A DNA stretch of 64,000 nt from Beroe ovata (Eukaryota > Ctenophora > Nuda > Beroida > Beroidae), in NCBI GenBank assembly GCA_946803715.1, contig CAMPET010000087.1, positions 46,411 through 110,410 on the forward strand, in the 5' to 3' direction. A program made the position numbers and the translations under genes. The notes under the pieces were generated by a model. That model was not told where the DNA came from, made no database searches, and worked only from the letters and a program-made list of their open reading frames with translations. Below, in pieces: positions 48,753-58,793 of this stretch. The number at the start of each line of letters is the position of its first letter. Positions within the stretch are counted from its first letter, which is position 1.

Positions 48753-50828
48753 CTATTTGCTAGACGGTTCCCGAACAAGCTCCAACAGTTTCTCCATCTT
48801 AGCTATCTCATTGTCCTTCGAGTATGTCTTCTCTTTCAGACATTTCCTCAAATTAGGACTGAGTTTGAGGGTGAGTGCATTGCCCCTGTCGTCACCAACT
48901 GCTAGAATTGGGTAGTGCTGGTTGAAAGCAAGGTGATTCACCTTGGTCTTCTTCTTGGTGACCACAGACTGCATGCAGAGTGGTTCGTATTTCTCTTGAC
49001 TGAGATCAAATATATGTACATGACCATCATCCGTTACAGCACCAAATACTGTTGCGGAGTAGGGAGACCAGACAACATCCCCAACTGCGCTGCCCAAGTC
49101 AAATGTGAACATGGGCTCGCTGTAGTTGTGATCCCAAATCTTGACAGTCCAATCTGCACTGCAGCTGGCAAAGACTCTCGGATGGAAGTTGTTCCACCTG
49201 ACGGCGTATACAGCCATGTGATGTGCGTGGTAAGTGTCAAGGAATTGTGAGCTGTAGTGTTTGCTGCACTTGTGGATTTTGCCTTCTTCTGTTCCAACAA
49301 GGAAGAGATAGTCAGTGGACTTGTGGAAGTCGAAGCATGTTCCACATGCCAAATCGATTGATGAGTTATTGGCACCCTCAATCTCGTTGTCTGGTTGCAT
49401 TTTGATGAGAATGATGTCAGTACAGTGCAACTCATTCTTAATCAAACTCCAACATGATACCCGACCATCACTGGAGATTGAGAAGAAGTTGAGCTGGTTG
49501 TCTAGATCATTTTCCTGCCAGTAGACTTGCCACACAGGGTCAGTATGCTTACCACTCTTAGCAGAGGAAATGCAAGAGGGAGCATTTGTCTGTTCCTGCA
49601 AGTTGTACACTGCAACAGCTCCATCATAGAACCCAACAGCAATAAGATATGGGTGTTCTGGGTGGAAGTCCAAGGACATAACACCACTCTCAGTTTCGTA
49701 CGTGAACTCGGGGAATGAAGGATTTTTCAGTGAGTATACACATATGAGTCCTGTGCTTTGCTTGAGGAAGTCATAGCTGCCATGAGCAATGGCAAACATG
49801 TCATCATACTTAGGGTTGAAGAGGACTGCTGTGACTGAAAACTTCTTTCCTTTCTCAGATCTGAATGGCCATAGTGGTAGCAGGGTACCCTCATTTCCCT
49901 TGAATTCATCAGACGCATCTTCCCAATATTTAAAATCTTGTGCTATTTCATCATGTGTATTTTGGTTTACCATACGTTCAACAATTTTAGCAGGCTTTGA
50001 TATTCTCTGGATTTCATCAGTTATAGTTGGTTCCATTGCAGCAATCTTTCCCTTTCTATCCTTGTCTTCTTTGTCCTTGGACTTCTTCTCTTTCATCTTC
50101 TCCTGATGTTCAAGATCCTCAACATATGCATCATAGATTTCCCACTGATTTGCAGTAGCAGAGAAGTTAGTTCTGGGAGGAGGCTCTGTTGATGTCCCCC
50201 TTTCTCTGTAAGGGTTGTTGAAAGTCTGAGATGCCCTCTCACTATAGTTGAACTGATTCCTCAATGCTGCCTCTGGAGGCTTTGAGGCCACAGCCACTTC
50301 TTTGGGAGCATCTTTTTCACCCTCATCACCTTCCTGCTCAATTTCGAGATCCTCCTCTCCAGGAATTTCCATTTCACTGAGATTCTGCTCACTAGGACCT
50401 CCTCCCAGTCCCAATCTTGTCAATTGACGCTTACCTTCATCAGATTCTTTATGGAGCATATTTCCATCCATTGAGAAATGGATGGCCAGCTGTTCGACAC
50501 CCATTTTCATCTTGTAACAGCATTCTTTAAAGCTGTACCTCACTATATTGTTTGGCGCATGAGGATTATTTGCATTTAGAATCCTGGTGAATTCCTCTTT
50601 AAGCTCCTCTGCAGTCAAGTCAAGCTGATCATCTGGCTTCATTAGTATCTTTGGTTGCATCCATTCATCATCTTCCTCTCCCATTCTACTCTCATCATCA
50701 TCTTTACCACGTCTTGAAACTTTGCTTTGAGACTGTATTTTGGTACTTGATGATGTGAGAGCTGCAACTTTAGCTAATCCTGTATTCTTTTTTGGAGGCA
50801 TGTCTAGACCTGTACTGCGATGATACAT
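48753..50828 (-). CDS. DNAI1: Axonemal dynein intermediate chain 1, intronless
   Basis: One uninterrupted frame of 691 codons; human DNAI1 is 699. The Met at 50801 (MPPKKNTG) is the likelier start because the nine codons before it look like leader sequence. Conserved blocks: LTAEELKEEFTRILNANNPH, NNIVRYSFKE, FNYSERASQTFNNP, PPPRTNFSATANQWEIYDAY, MVNQNTHDEIAQDFKYWED and GTLLPLWPF. From about residue 350 on there are WD40 blades, including the signature SADWTVKIWDHNYSEPMF and VGTEEGKIHKCSKHYSSQFL. The product is one of the two intermediate chains of the axonemal outer dynein arm, needed for arm preassembly and docking; loss causes immotile cilia in humans. A charged coiled-coil-like KEKKSKDKEDKD segment precedes the WD part. 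Complete lack of introns is odd for this normally many-exon gene. Confidence 0.95.
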   Translation of the reverse strand: MYHRSTGLDMPPKKNTGLAKVAALTSSSTKIQSQSKVSRRGKDDDESRMGEEDDEWMQPKILMKPDDQLDLTAEELKEEFTRILNANNPHAPNNIVRYSFKECCYKMKMGVEQLAIHFSMDGNMLHKESDEGKRQLTRLGLGGGPSEQNLSEMEIPGEEDLEIEQEGDEGEKDAPKEVAVASKPPEAALRNQFNYSERASQTFNNPYRERGTSTEPPPRTNFSATANQWEIYDAYVEDLEHQEKMKEKKSKDKEDKDRKGKIAAMEPTITDEIQRISKPAKIVERMVNQNTHDEIAQDFKYWEDASDEFKGNEGTLLPLWPFRSEKGKKFSVTAVLFNPKYDDMFAIAHGSYDFLKQSTGLICVYSLKNPSFPEFTYETESGVMSLDFHPEHPYLIAVGFYDGAVAVYNLQEQTNAPSCISSAKSGKHTDPVWQVYWQENDLDNQLNFFSISSDGRVSCWSLIKNELHCTDIILIKMQPDNEIEGANNSSIDLACGTCFDFHKSTDYLFLVGTEEGKIHKCSKHYSSQFLDTYHAHHMAVYAVRWNNFHPRVFASCSADWTVKIWDHNYSEPMFTFDLGSAVGDVVWSPYSATVFGAVTDDGHVHIFDLSQEKYEPLCMQSVVTKKKTKVNHLAFNQHYPILAVGDDRGNALTLKLSPNLRKCLKEKTYSKDNEIAKMEKLLELVREPSSK

Positions 50829-51586
50829 TAATAATTGACCTTACCCCCAAAATACCTTGTTCAATAATTTCATTTCTCTAAAACATCAAAGCAGGCCATT
50901 GGCCCATGATAGATAGTATAGTGTTGAGAACTTCAGTTCAGATGCATATATCTCTAAATGAGCATGCCAAATCATGTACTACTTAATCTGATTCTATCAC
51001 TTGAGCTTATATAGTTCACAAAAATTTTGGTTCAACACTTTTACTTATAATTCTGCAAATTTGGATCATAGATGGTATGGCAATTCTAACATCTAAGATG
51101 CAAGTTAAATTACAAAATATAAATGCACCTTTTCAATCGTTAATTGTCTCAACACTTACAGAGAATGTGAATTATTATCATATTCATTTAGCGTATTCAA
51201 ATCATTGAAAAAGAGCTGATAAGAAGTACCAAATATAAATTAAAGAGAAAAATATATTTTTGTTCGATAGTTATTTTCGCAGAATGCATCAAATCAATAT
51301 CGTGATTCCTTTATTGCGACGCCGTACACCGCACCGGTGCCCATGTTGCATTGTTGCCTTGCGTGCAACTGTTAAGCACGAATCTGCGCTCGGGCGCTCC
51401 GTCGCAAGTCCGCGCGATTTTGCAGGTTGACCGCGCCGCGCGCACGCGGGAGCCGGAGCCTAAAGTCAGCATTTCTGACTATCTTGCCTCCATTACACTT
51501 TTATAGGGTTTGTTCTGGAGCTTATAAGTCATTTATTCAAGTCAACAAAGCAAATTCAAAGTAACAAACAGAAAAGCTGAAAGCTT

Positions 51587-51661
51587 TTGCCGGATGTTAT
51601 CTGTCCACTGTTTCTTGCGCGCGGCGCGCGCAAGAAACAGTGGGCAGATAACATCCGGCAA
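51587..51661. mobile_element. CGCG-cored hairpin, MITE-like, copy A
   Basis: A 75-bp near-perfect palindrome. The left arm begins TTGCCGGATGTTATCTGTCC and runs to TTTCTTGCGCGC; the right arm is its complement with one mismatch (GGGCAGATAACATCCGGCAA). It has the same arms as copy B 190 bp away. No transposase is encoded. No clear target-site duplication was found. Confidence 0.8.
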
Positions 51662-51778
51662 GAAATAAATAAATAAATATAGACAACTAGAAAGCTTTTA
51701 GCTAAAACTTCAAGTCTTCAAACAAGCAAGCAATCGCAAATAATCAATATCCCTACTTAGTACTTAAAGTTAAACTTC

Positions 51779-51905
51779 TATCGTGTACAGTTGCCGGATG
51801 TTATCTGTCCACTGTTTCTTGCTCGCCTTCATCGATGAAGGCGCGCGCGCGCAAGAAACAGTGGACAGATATTGATAACATCCGGCAAGTGTACGGTACA
51901 CGATA
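51779..51905. mobile_element. CGCG-cored hairpin, MITE-like, copy B
   Basis: The inner arms repeat copy A (TTGCCGGATGTTATCTGTCC against GTGGACAGAT-x4-ATAACATCCGGCAA). The inverted repeat extends outward to TATCGTGTAC on the left and GTACACGATA-like sequence on the right. The centre contains the perfect palindrome GCCTTCATCGATGAAGGC. Confidence 0.85.
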
Positions 51906-52096
51906 AAAGTACCGCAGTACGATTATGGATTACAAACGTCAAACATTACAAAAACATAACATGAAATCTATAACAACAAATTGAATTTACTCTTAATCTT
52001 AAAGGAAAGGTTATTTATCGCGCTAAACCTGTAAATGTAATCAGGTTCCAGAGGAAATAAACTCCAGAGGATAGTCAAATTAAGATGAAATCAAGC

Positions 52097-53324
52097 TTAT
52101 GAGATGTAGCAGAGGACTAGAATGACGGTTATTATGACGACAAGCAGCAGATTTCGAATAGGCAGGATCCCTTGCCTCAGTAGCGGTATCAACTGCAGTA
52201 TTTGCTCTTCTGAAAGTGAGCATGACGTATTAAGAATTCCGGTATTGAATATGAATCGGATATGGGATACTACTACTGGAACTACTACTAGTTGTCTTAC
52301 CTGTACTTTCAAAGAGGCCGGAGTTATCGATTACATGATCAGCCAATGCTTTCTTGTCTTCGATTGGTATCTGAGAAGCTATCCTTGCCTTTGCTTCCTC
52401 TGATGTGAAATCATTCCTATCCATCAATCTGGTCTCTTGTTGAGCTTCTGTGCTGAAGCAGAATTTCACCTATGAACATTTACAATTTCCGACAATTTCA
52501 GATGAATCATCTCATGAAATGCCCCGTGTTTTTGGTATTTTGAACTGACCAGTATACCATGACGACAGAATGAAGGTAGGGTTTGATGTTGCAGTTCTCA
52601 AAAAGAAGAGGAATGTCGATAAGCAGTAATTGAGTCCCTGAAAATTGTGGAGTGAAGAATACGTTCCCCTTCGACTTCGAGTTTCGAAAAAAGTTGAGTT
52701 CTTCCTCTTTTCTCTCGAACTCTCAATGTATGGACGATAATACCTTTGACGAAGTGCCAGAAGATTCTTTTCCTGATAACTTTAGCAATCTCTGGGTGGA
52801 TACATTTGTTGAGGGCGTCTCTGTTTTCAGCGTTGTTGAAAACCAAGTCACCTGTAGAAATGATGACTAGAATAGATTTGTTCACATATACCATTTTCTT
52901 GCTTAGCTCATAGCAACGGAAAGACGGAATCTGAAACTCGGTACAGATTTGTTATAGCAAATCCTCACCCAGTTTACTGCGATCAACCTCCCCTGAAGGC
53001 AGGAGAATGTCACTCCCAAACTTGGCAACGACTTTGTTGTAACCAGGGCAACCCTGTTCAACAACTGAAATACGAGATGTTTACCGTCCATCATCGAAGA
53101 GACGAAAACAGCATGGGATTATCAGCTATTTGCTTATTGATCACCCGAAATACTTTTTTAGGGTGACAATGAACTTTACAATTGCAACAACAACATGAGC
53201 GTGATCTAAAACCTTGTTTAGCGATAGCATCACAAGATAACACCTCGATACCGTTGTCTCTGAACACGCTCCCAGCCGAGGTCTTCCCAGATCCTATCCC
53301 TCCAGTCAGACCTATCAATCTCAT
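52097..53324 (-). CDS. DCAKD: Dephospho-CoA kinase domain-containing protein
   Basis: Six exons close in phase to 222 residues: 53213-53324, 52969-53064, 52744-52851, 52550-52637, 52301-52452, 52097-52209. It opens with the CoaE Walker A motif GLTGGIGSGKT (residues 5-15), followed by VVEQGCPGYNKVVAKFG, LPSGEVDRSKLGDLVFNN, IHPEIAKVIRKRIFWHFVKG, LLIDIPLLFEN, then TRLMDRNDFTSEEAKARI and HVIDNSG. Dephospho-CoA kinases phosphorylate dephospho-CoA to CoA. Like human DCAKD, the end is hydrophobic (LLLVVIITVILVLCYIS), suggesting a C-terminal membrane anchor. The first donor is weak (G|GTTTTAG) but gives the expected KQVVE junction. It ends about 1.3 kb from DNAI1 and starts 231 bases from the PSMD9 stop. 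Confidence 0.88.
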
Positions 53325-53555
53325 GCTATCTGTGCGAAATAGATGATGTCATTGTTGTCAGGGTGACTGCTGTCATCGTGACAGGTGTCATGGTTACTCG
53401 ATGTGTGTTTCGGAAGGAAGTGTCTCAGTTACACGAAGTCTCTGTACAAAACAACAAATATGTCAATAAATATTAATATGTATGCTTTCTAACTATCTTT
53501 CGAAGTCAAATCTTCTGAACAAAACGATATCTGTTTACACGAAAACCTATATTGA

Positions 53556-54966
53556 TCATCCCTCCAGCTCCACCACATTACAACCCAGCACTCCCCGGCC
53601 TTGCCAGGACCGAGGTTTGAGGGCCAGGGTCTTGGGGTTGCCCTCTCGGAGCAGTTTGACTGGCACTGCTTTGTTCACACTCAGCTTTACAACCTCGGCA
53701 ACGTCTCCTAAACCTGGGTAAAACGGGACTTTATTAGGTGAAAGAGGGCCTGCTTGCTTAAGTAGGGCCAGGTGAAAGTGGCATGCGTTTATTGAGAGCA
53801 GGTGATAGAGGAATTCGTGCTATATTTAGGAGGGTTTTTTGGAACCCTTTTATTTAGGTGTAGCACTCACTGGTGAAGTTATCCTTGTGGAGAGATCCCA
53901 TCTGGCATATCTGATCTCCATCTCGGAGTCCGCTAGTGTGGGCAGGTGAGTCTGGTAACACCCCCTTTACCAGGAGAAAGGGGGGCCTGGTCGGGGGTAC
54001 CAGTGGTGCTTCCTACACGTGGGACTGGGATTAGATGTGAGAGCGTCGCTAATATCTGCCCGCCATCTCCGATTCTCAATCAGTGTTATTGAAGTAAAGC
54101 ACAAGTCGTTTATTGTTGGTATTAACAACATGAAATACTCAATAACCTGAGCTGATGTTACATTTAGTAACAACTTCAGTAACAAACCTGTGCTGTTGTA
54201 TCTGCTGCTGCTCCACCAGCGGGTCCAGTCAGTGACATTTGGTGGAGTTTGAACAGCGCTATCTCAACTCTCTCCATCACACCCCGCATATCATTAGTCA
54301 GACAGATCATGCGCTGTCGTGACGTCCGCACAGCGACAATGTCGATATCGGAACGGGGAAATTGATCCTCGTCCACGAGCGGTCCGTCCATACCTGGGGG
54401 ATATCATGAGGAGTGTTGTCAAAATGTCATGACTCATGAGGAGTGTTGTCATGACTCATGGGGAGTGTTGTCATGGTGAGTGTTGTCATGGAAACTGCTG
54501 TCACGGCAACTGGACATTGTCTACAGGGACATGTTGTAACTATCAGTAATGTTGTTACTATCAGTGTTACAACATGTCACCACGCACCAACATTTTTCTC
54601 CCGTCTCAGGATGGCACTGTGCTCATCGATCTCCTTCTGTATGCCATCCCTCTCCTCCACCAATCTGAAACAATGAGGGGGTATGACGTCTATGTACGAT
54701 TACAAAATTGGAAGAGGACTGTTTCACATTCTATTAGAAGAAGTGCAAGCAGATGGTTCTCATCACTAGAACACTCCGTGCAGGCATCCCGCCCCCGGGG
54801 GAGGGTCAATATGAGGGTAGGGAATACAAAACCAAATACTTAATTAAACTAATTTAACTCATTACTTGTTGATGTAATCCCTGAGCTCCGCCAATGTGTC
54901 AGGAGGAGGGGGATGGGTGGATCTGTAATCGGTCACCTCGATACCGTTTATCACCTCGGTTTTCAT
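53556..54966 (-). CDS. PSMD9: 26S proteasome assembly chaperone PSMD9 (p27)
   Basis: Five exons close in phase to 227 residues: 54866-54966, 54588-54664, 54188-54393, 53871-54012, 53556-53713; the human protein has 223. The N-terminal helical region reads LAELRDYINKLVEERDGIQKE. It is followed by the family motif GMDGPLVDEDQFPRSDIDI and VRTSRQRMICLTNDMRGVM. The PDZ-like domain covers about residues 128-205: VKGVLPDSPAHTSGLRDGDQ, ICQMGS, SLGDVAEVVKLS. The end RSWQGRGVLGCNVVELEG matches human TRWAGKGLLGCNIIPLQR. PSMD9 chaperones assembly of the proteasome base with PSMC3 and PSMC6. Intron 2 carries a short TCATGACTCATGAGGAGTGT minisatellite. Confidence 0.92.
54415..54545. repeat. Minisatellite in PSMD9 intron 2
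   Basis: Repeated, diverging words TCATGACTCATGAGGAGTGT, TCATGGTGAGTGTTG and TGTTACTATCAGT arranged in tandem. Confidence 0.75.
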
Positions 54967-55575
54967 GCTACGAGGTCTGATTAGGCGTGATCTATCTATA
55001 TACAGAGTGTAGTGTGGTTGAACAGTTGATACCTCAAATATAGATATTGAGTTGTTTTCTCCTCATTAAAGAAACGTAGATTAATGCTTTATTCTTTCAC
55101 AAGAGTGTGCAATTGTAGATCTAATACAATAGCTTTTTAAAAACTGAAACTCCAGACGAAAATTTGAAACCTTCTGGCCTCAGTCCGCTACCAAATTATG
55201 GTTTAAAGCCAGTTGTTAAAAGAATCGTTAGTTAGTTAAAAGAGGCTGATGATAAATAAATAATAAATATCATTAAAAATTAATTGGGTAAAAAGCGTTT
55301 TAGACGATAAAAAAGACGATAAAGATATATCGGGGCAAAATCTAAAATCAGAGTCGTCTTATCACTTGCAGCAGAGTGCCAAAAAATGTAAAGCTAAAAC
55401 CAATCCTGATTAAACCTAATACCACGCTGCTTTGATAAAACATACGAAAGTGTAGGCTTGGCCTGATAAAACCACAGATGGAATAAAAATGCTGAATACG
55501 CGGTCTGTGTATCCAAGATTGATTGTACATAGTACATTGTTGTTCAATATACATTGTACATTGTGCATTGTACAT
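54967..55575. other. Short intergenic region between PSMD9 and SPOUT1
   Basis: AT-rich. Near 55528-55575 is a TACATTGT-type repeat (ACATTGTACATTG words) bordering the SPOUT1 stop. No exon recognised. Confidence 0.5.
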
Positions 55576-58360
55576 TCATTTCATTCCACCCTCAGTGAAA
55601 CTTCTTCTCAATCCAGCTAGGGTTATAAACAACGCTTCCTGCAAAGAGAATACATTGTACACGAAATGTACAGTGCAATCAATCTGAGAACTGACAGCAA
55701 AATTGAGATCAATCTTGCGAAGATGCAAATCTTGACTATTACACATCCCAATGTGTCCCGGCTCTCTCAATCTCATCCAAATTTGGAAAATGTGTCTCAC
55801 CTCAGTTCTGATGGTTCTACTGCCCTGATTAGGGCACGTGTTGAGATAGTAATCAAATATCGTCCTCGGTTCAGTTTCTGATAGCGACTCGTCCGCCTCA
55901 ATGGCGGGTTCCAGTCCTTGCAACCCGCCCAGGAATACAATGGCGTGTCTGAGAGGGGGTGTGGCGGGATGGGGGAGGGAAATTCACAATGGAGTCGGAA
56001 GCAAATGGTAAAAACGACCACTTTTCTATGTTTGATTACTTCAATAATTACAATAAACCTTACAGTATTTGTACGGTAATAAGCTAAATCGTACACTGTG
56101 AGTACTGAGTAATAGTAAATGAGTACACTGACACAGTATGTTCCCCGCTGCACTCACTTAAAATGTCGTACTTGCACTGAATCCAGATTATCGCCAGTAT
56201 CTGATGTACCGATCGTCAAATCGTAGCCGTCAGCGTACGAACATTCTGTGAACGCCGCACTGAATGAGTCCGCTAACCGAACCTTGTATCCCCAGTACGT
56301 GCCGAGTTCGATGCGGGGCGTGTCCGGGGAAACGGCTACTCCTTTATAAAACTTCCCTCCTGAACACGGAGGAGGAATTGAGGGATAAAATTAGGGAACA
56401 AATACAACTCCAAGTATCAAGGAAATAGGGGATAAGGGAGATTTGACCTGTTGACTCCTGGTCCATTCTCACGGTGACCCGCATTCCAGGGGGAAGCTCC
56501 TTGTCGATCTGAACTTCCTGCAATATTGGTGATCTATGAGTAACACTCTAATGCTGTAACGATGAAATGCTGTAATGACGAAATTCAACAATTTCCATCT
56601 CGAAATTCTAGATAATGTTTCACCTTATCAATCCCACAGTCGACGAAGGAACCCTTCCCTTTCTTGGTGGGCCGCTTGACAATCACTCCTTCACGGAAGG
56701 GGTACTGTTCCGTTGCCCTCATGTGATGGGGACAATCCAGCGGGTTGAGAAGTCCGGCAAACTTGAGATCGGGATGGTGGGGGAATAGCGCCTTTCGGAG
56801 ATACCTGACAGGATGGAAAAGTTCTCAATACGTCACCTGGCAAAACGCGGACGCTGCACTCACGCCTGGTTATCAGAAGCACACACGCGTTGCACTCACG
56901 CGTTATTATCAGGAACACGAACGTGGTATTACAACTCAGTACTTACTCAGTACTTACTCAGTACTCAGTACTTACTGAGGAGTCTCGAGGTACTGCAGTA
57001 TCCGAGCTAGCACTACATTTCCGTTAGTTCTCTTCGTAACTCCCTCGAACACCGAGCCCTTCACCTTGACACCAGGGTTGTCATTGAAAATGACAACCTC
57101 GTCCACGTTGAATATGGACAGGGCACGTCCAACCTGACCTGAGAATGAGATGGTGTTACCATGGTGATTAATGAATATTGCAAGAATATTGGATATACGG
57201 ACAAGAATCTATGAAATTGTAGTCGACAGACGATAAAAACCGTGAAAAATAGAAATACACTGAGAGTACACCTGCCAAGTATGTCCTCAACTCTGGGGAC
57301 TGTGCGTTATCACAAATCGAACCGGGGAGCGCTACAGACACAGTGTAGGGTCTGCCAGCAATGGGGGGAGGGAGGGGGAGGTCGTTTGTACTGCTATCTG
57401 TGGAGGAGAGAGAGAGAGAGAGTCAGTGAGGGAGAAAATCTATAGATAATGGATTGAATCTATTGACTATAGTCGTTTTTGGGCGATATAGATATGACTA
57501 TCGAATCAAGTAGGTGTCTTACTGAGACACCTATAGGATCTAAAGGAGTAGTACAGATGAAGATGTCAGTTTGTTACCTATAGCGGTAGAGGACGGGGGA
57601 GGGGGAGGGAGAGGGGAGTTTGTGGGAGTGTCCAGATCTTCCTCCACTTTAAGAAGCAGCTTCTTCTTCCTCTTTATCACAGAGGAACTGTGAGACAAAC
57701 TGGACGTCCTGGGAGAATAGTTTGAGAGTGATCTGACAACCTGGCGGGGGTTTGATCTGGAAGTCACGTGTTGTGGAAGTCACGTGTCGTGGAAGTCACG
57801 TGTTGTGGTGAACTACCTGGGAGTGAGAGGGGGAGGTTTCGATGACTTGGTGTGGATTGCTGTCACGTCCAGCACATTCTCTGGAGCGTTTTCATCGGCT
57901 GAGGAGACGGTACGATCACTGAGCACAGTGAGCAATAATACTAGAACATTCTGATCTTGTAGAGATTATCAAGTACCAACCCGAAATCAAGTTTATTAAA
58001 CTTAACCTATCATCATGAATTTCATTTCAGCTATTACGTATTGAGAAGCCCCTCCTATTTCCCTACCTGTCATGACACTATCGCAAGACATTACACTTGA
58101 TGCTAGGGAAGACACTGAACTTGATTTGGCACTCATAGTGCCCGTGCTATTGCGTTTCTGCCCTGAAAATAGAATGAGACGATGAAACCGAGTGTTGTGG
58201 GAAACTTCATCAAAATAGTGAACAAATCTTCATCGAAATGATGAAAATTGTAGCATAACTAACGCTTCATGCTGTTCCTATGCTTCTTATCTTTTTTCTT
58301 TCGTTCCGATTGGCTCCCGATATCGTCCTTAGGGTCGGCATCAGACGACTTTCGTTTCAT
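55576..58360 (-). CDS. SPOUT1: SPOUT-domain methyltransferase SPOUT1 (CENP-32)
   Basis: Eleven exons close in phase to 468 residues: 58264-58360, 58067-58162, 57817-57898, 57578-57756, 57272-57397, 56976-57138, 56624-56804, 56448-56517, 56158-56359, 55801-55948, 55576-55638. From about residue 165 it follows human SPOUT1 closely: AGRPYTVSVALPGSICDNAQ, SPELRTYLAG, LARILQYLETPQYLRKALFP, FAGLLNPLDCPHHMR, LGTYWGYKVRLADS, DGYDLTIGTS, GGLQGLEPAI and YYLNTCPNQGSRTIRTEEA. The C-terminal knot of SPOUT enzymes binds SAM and methylates RNA; the human protein associates with spindles and kinetochores. The first 160 residues are a Ser/Lys-rich, proline-containing extension (KRKSSDADPKDD, KKKDKKHR, KRKKKLLLK, PLPPPPPSS), longer than and unlike the charged human N-terminus, with likely nuclear localisation signals. 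Intron 3 is only 60 bp (separate entry). Confidence 0.92.
57757..57816 (-). repeat. 60-bp SPOUT1 intron 3 made of three CACGTG repeats
   Basis: Between its donor and its CAG the intron consists of three 16-bp units CCACAACACGTGACTT (middle unit with one change). Each carries the E-box-like palindrome CACGTG. Confidence 0.85.
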
Positions 58361-58793
58361 TATCCTATTATAGAAGGTGGAGGTTAAAGTAGGCAGTTTC
58401 AGTGAAGCTAAATTCAAGCAAAGATAGCAGAATGATAAAGACATTAGACAACCTCTCCTCAGAATAAAGGAAACGAGATGAGAATTACATGAAATATAAC
58501 ATCAACATGAAATGGGGCAAAACACACTGCACAGCAGGGCAAAGCAAAAAATTGAAACTAAAATCATCTAAATATTCATTTCGAGAAGTTCAAATTTCCA
58601 TAATACGGCGGTAATGAACTCATATGTAAAATGGAAAATAAAGTACCATTCTGGTCAAAAATTCAAATTATATCAATTTTTGGTCGATAAATTAACGAAA
58701 AATTCCTCAAATCTTCGAGACGGTCATTATAAATCCAATATCCTGCCGACTCACAAGTTTCTGACTTGTCAGATAGACGTCATCCCAGTCATG
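58361..58793. other. Intergenic between SPOUT1 and ArfGAP gene
   Basis: About 430 bases, AT-rich. SPOUT1 promoter side plus ArfGAP 3' end; no element recognised. Confidence 0.5.

Larger units (their letters stand above)
50829..52096. other. Intergenic with two hairpin elements
   Basis: 5' flank of DNAI1 and 3' flank of DCAKD. Contains a GC-rich CGCG block at about 51310-51460 and the two large inverted repeats listed separately. Confidence 0.6.
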
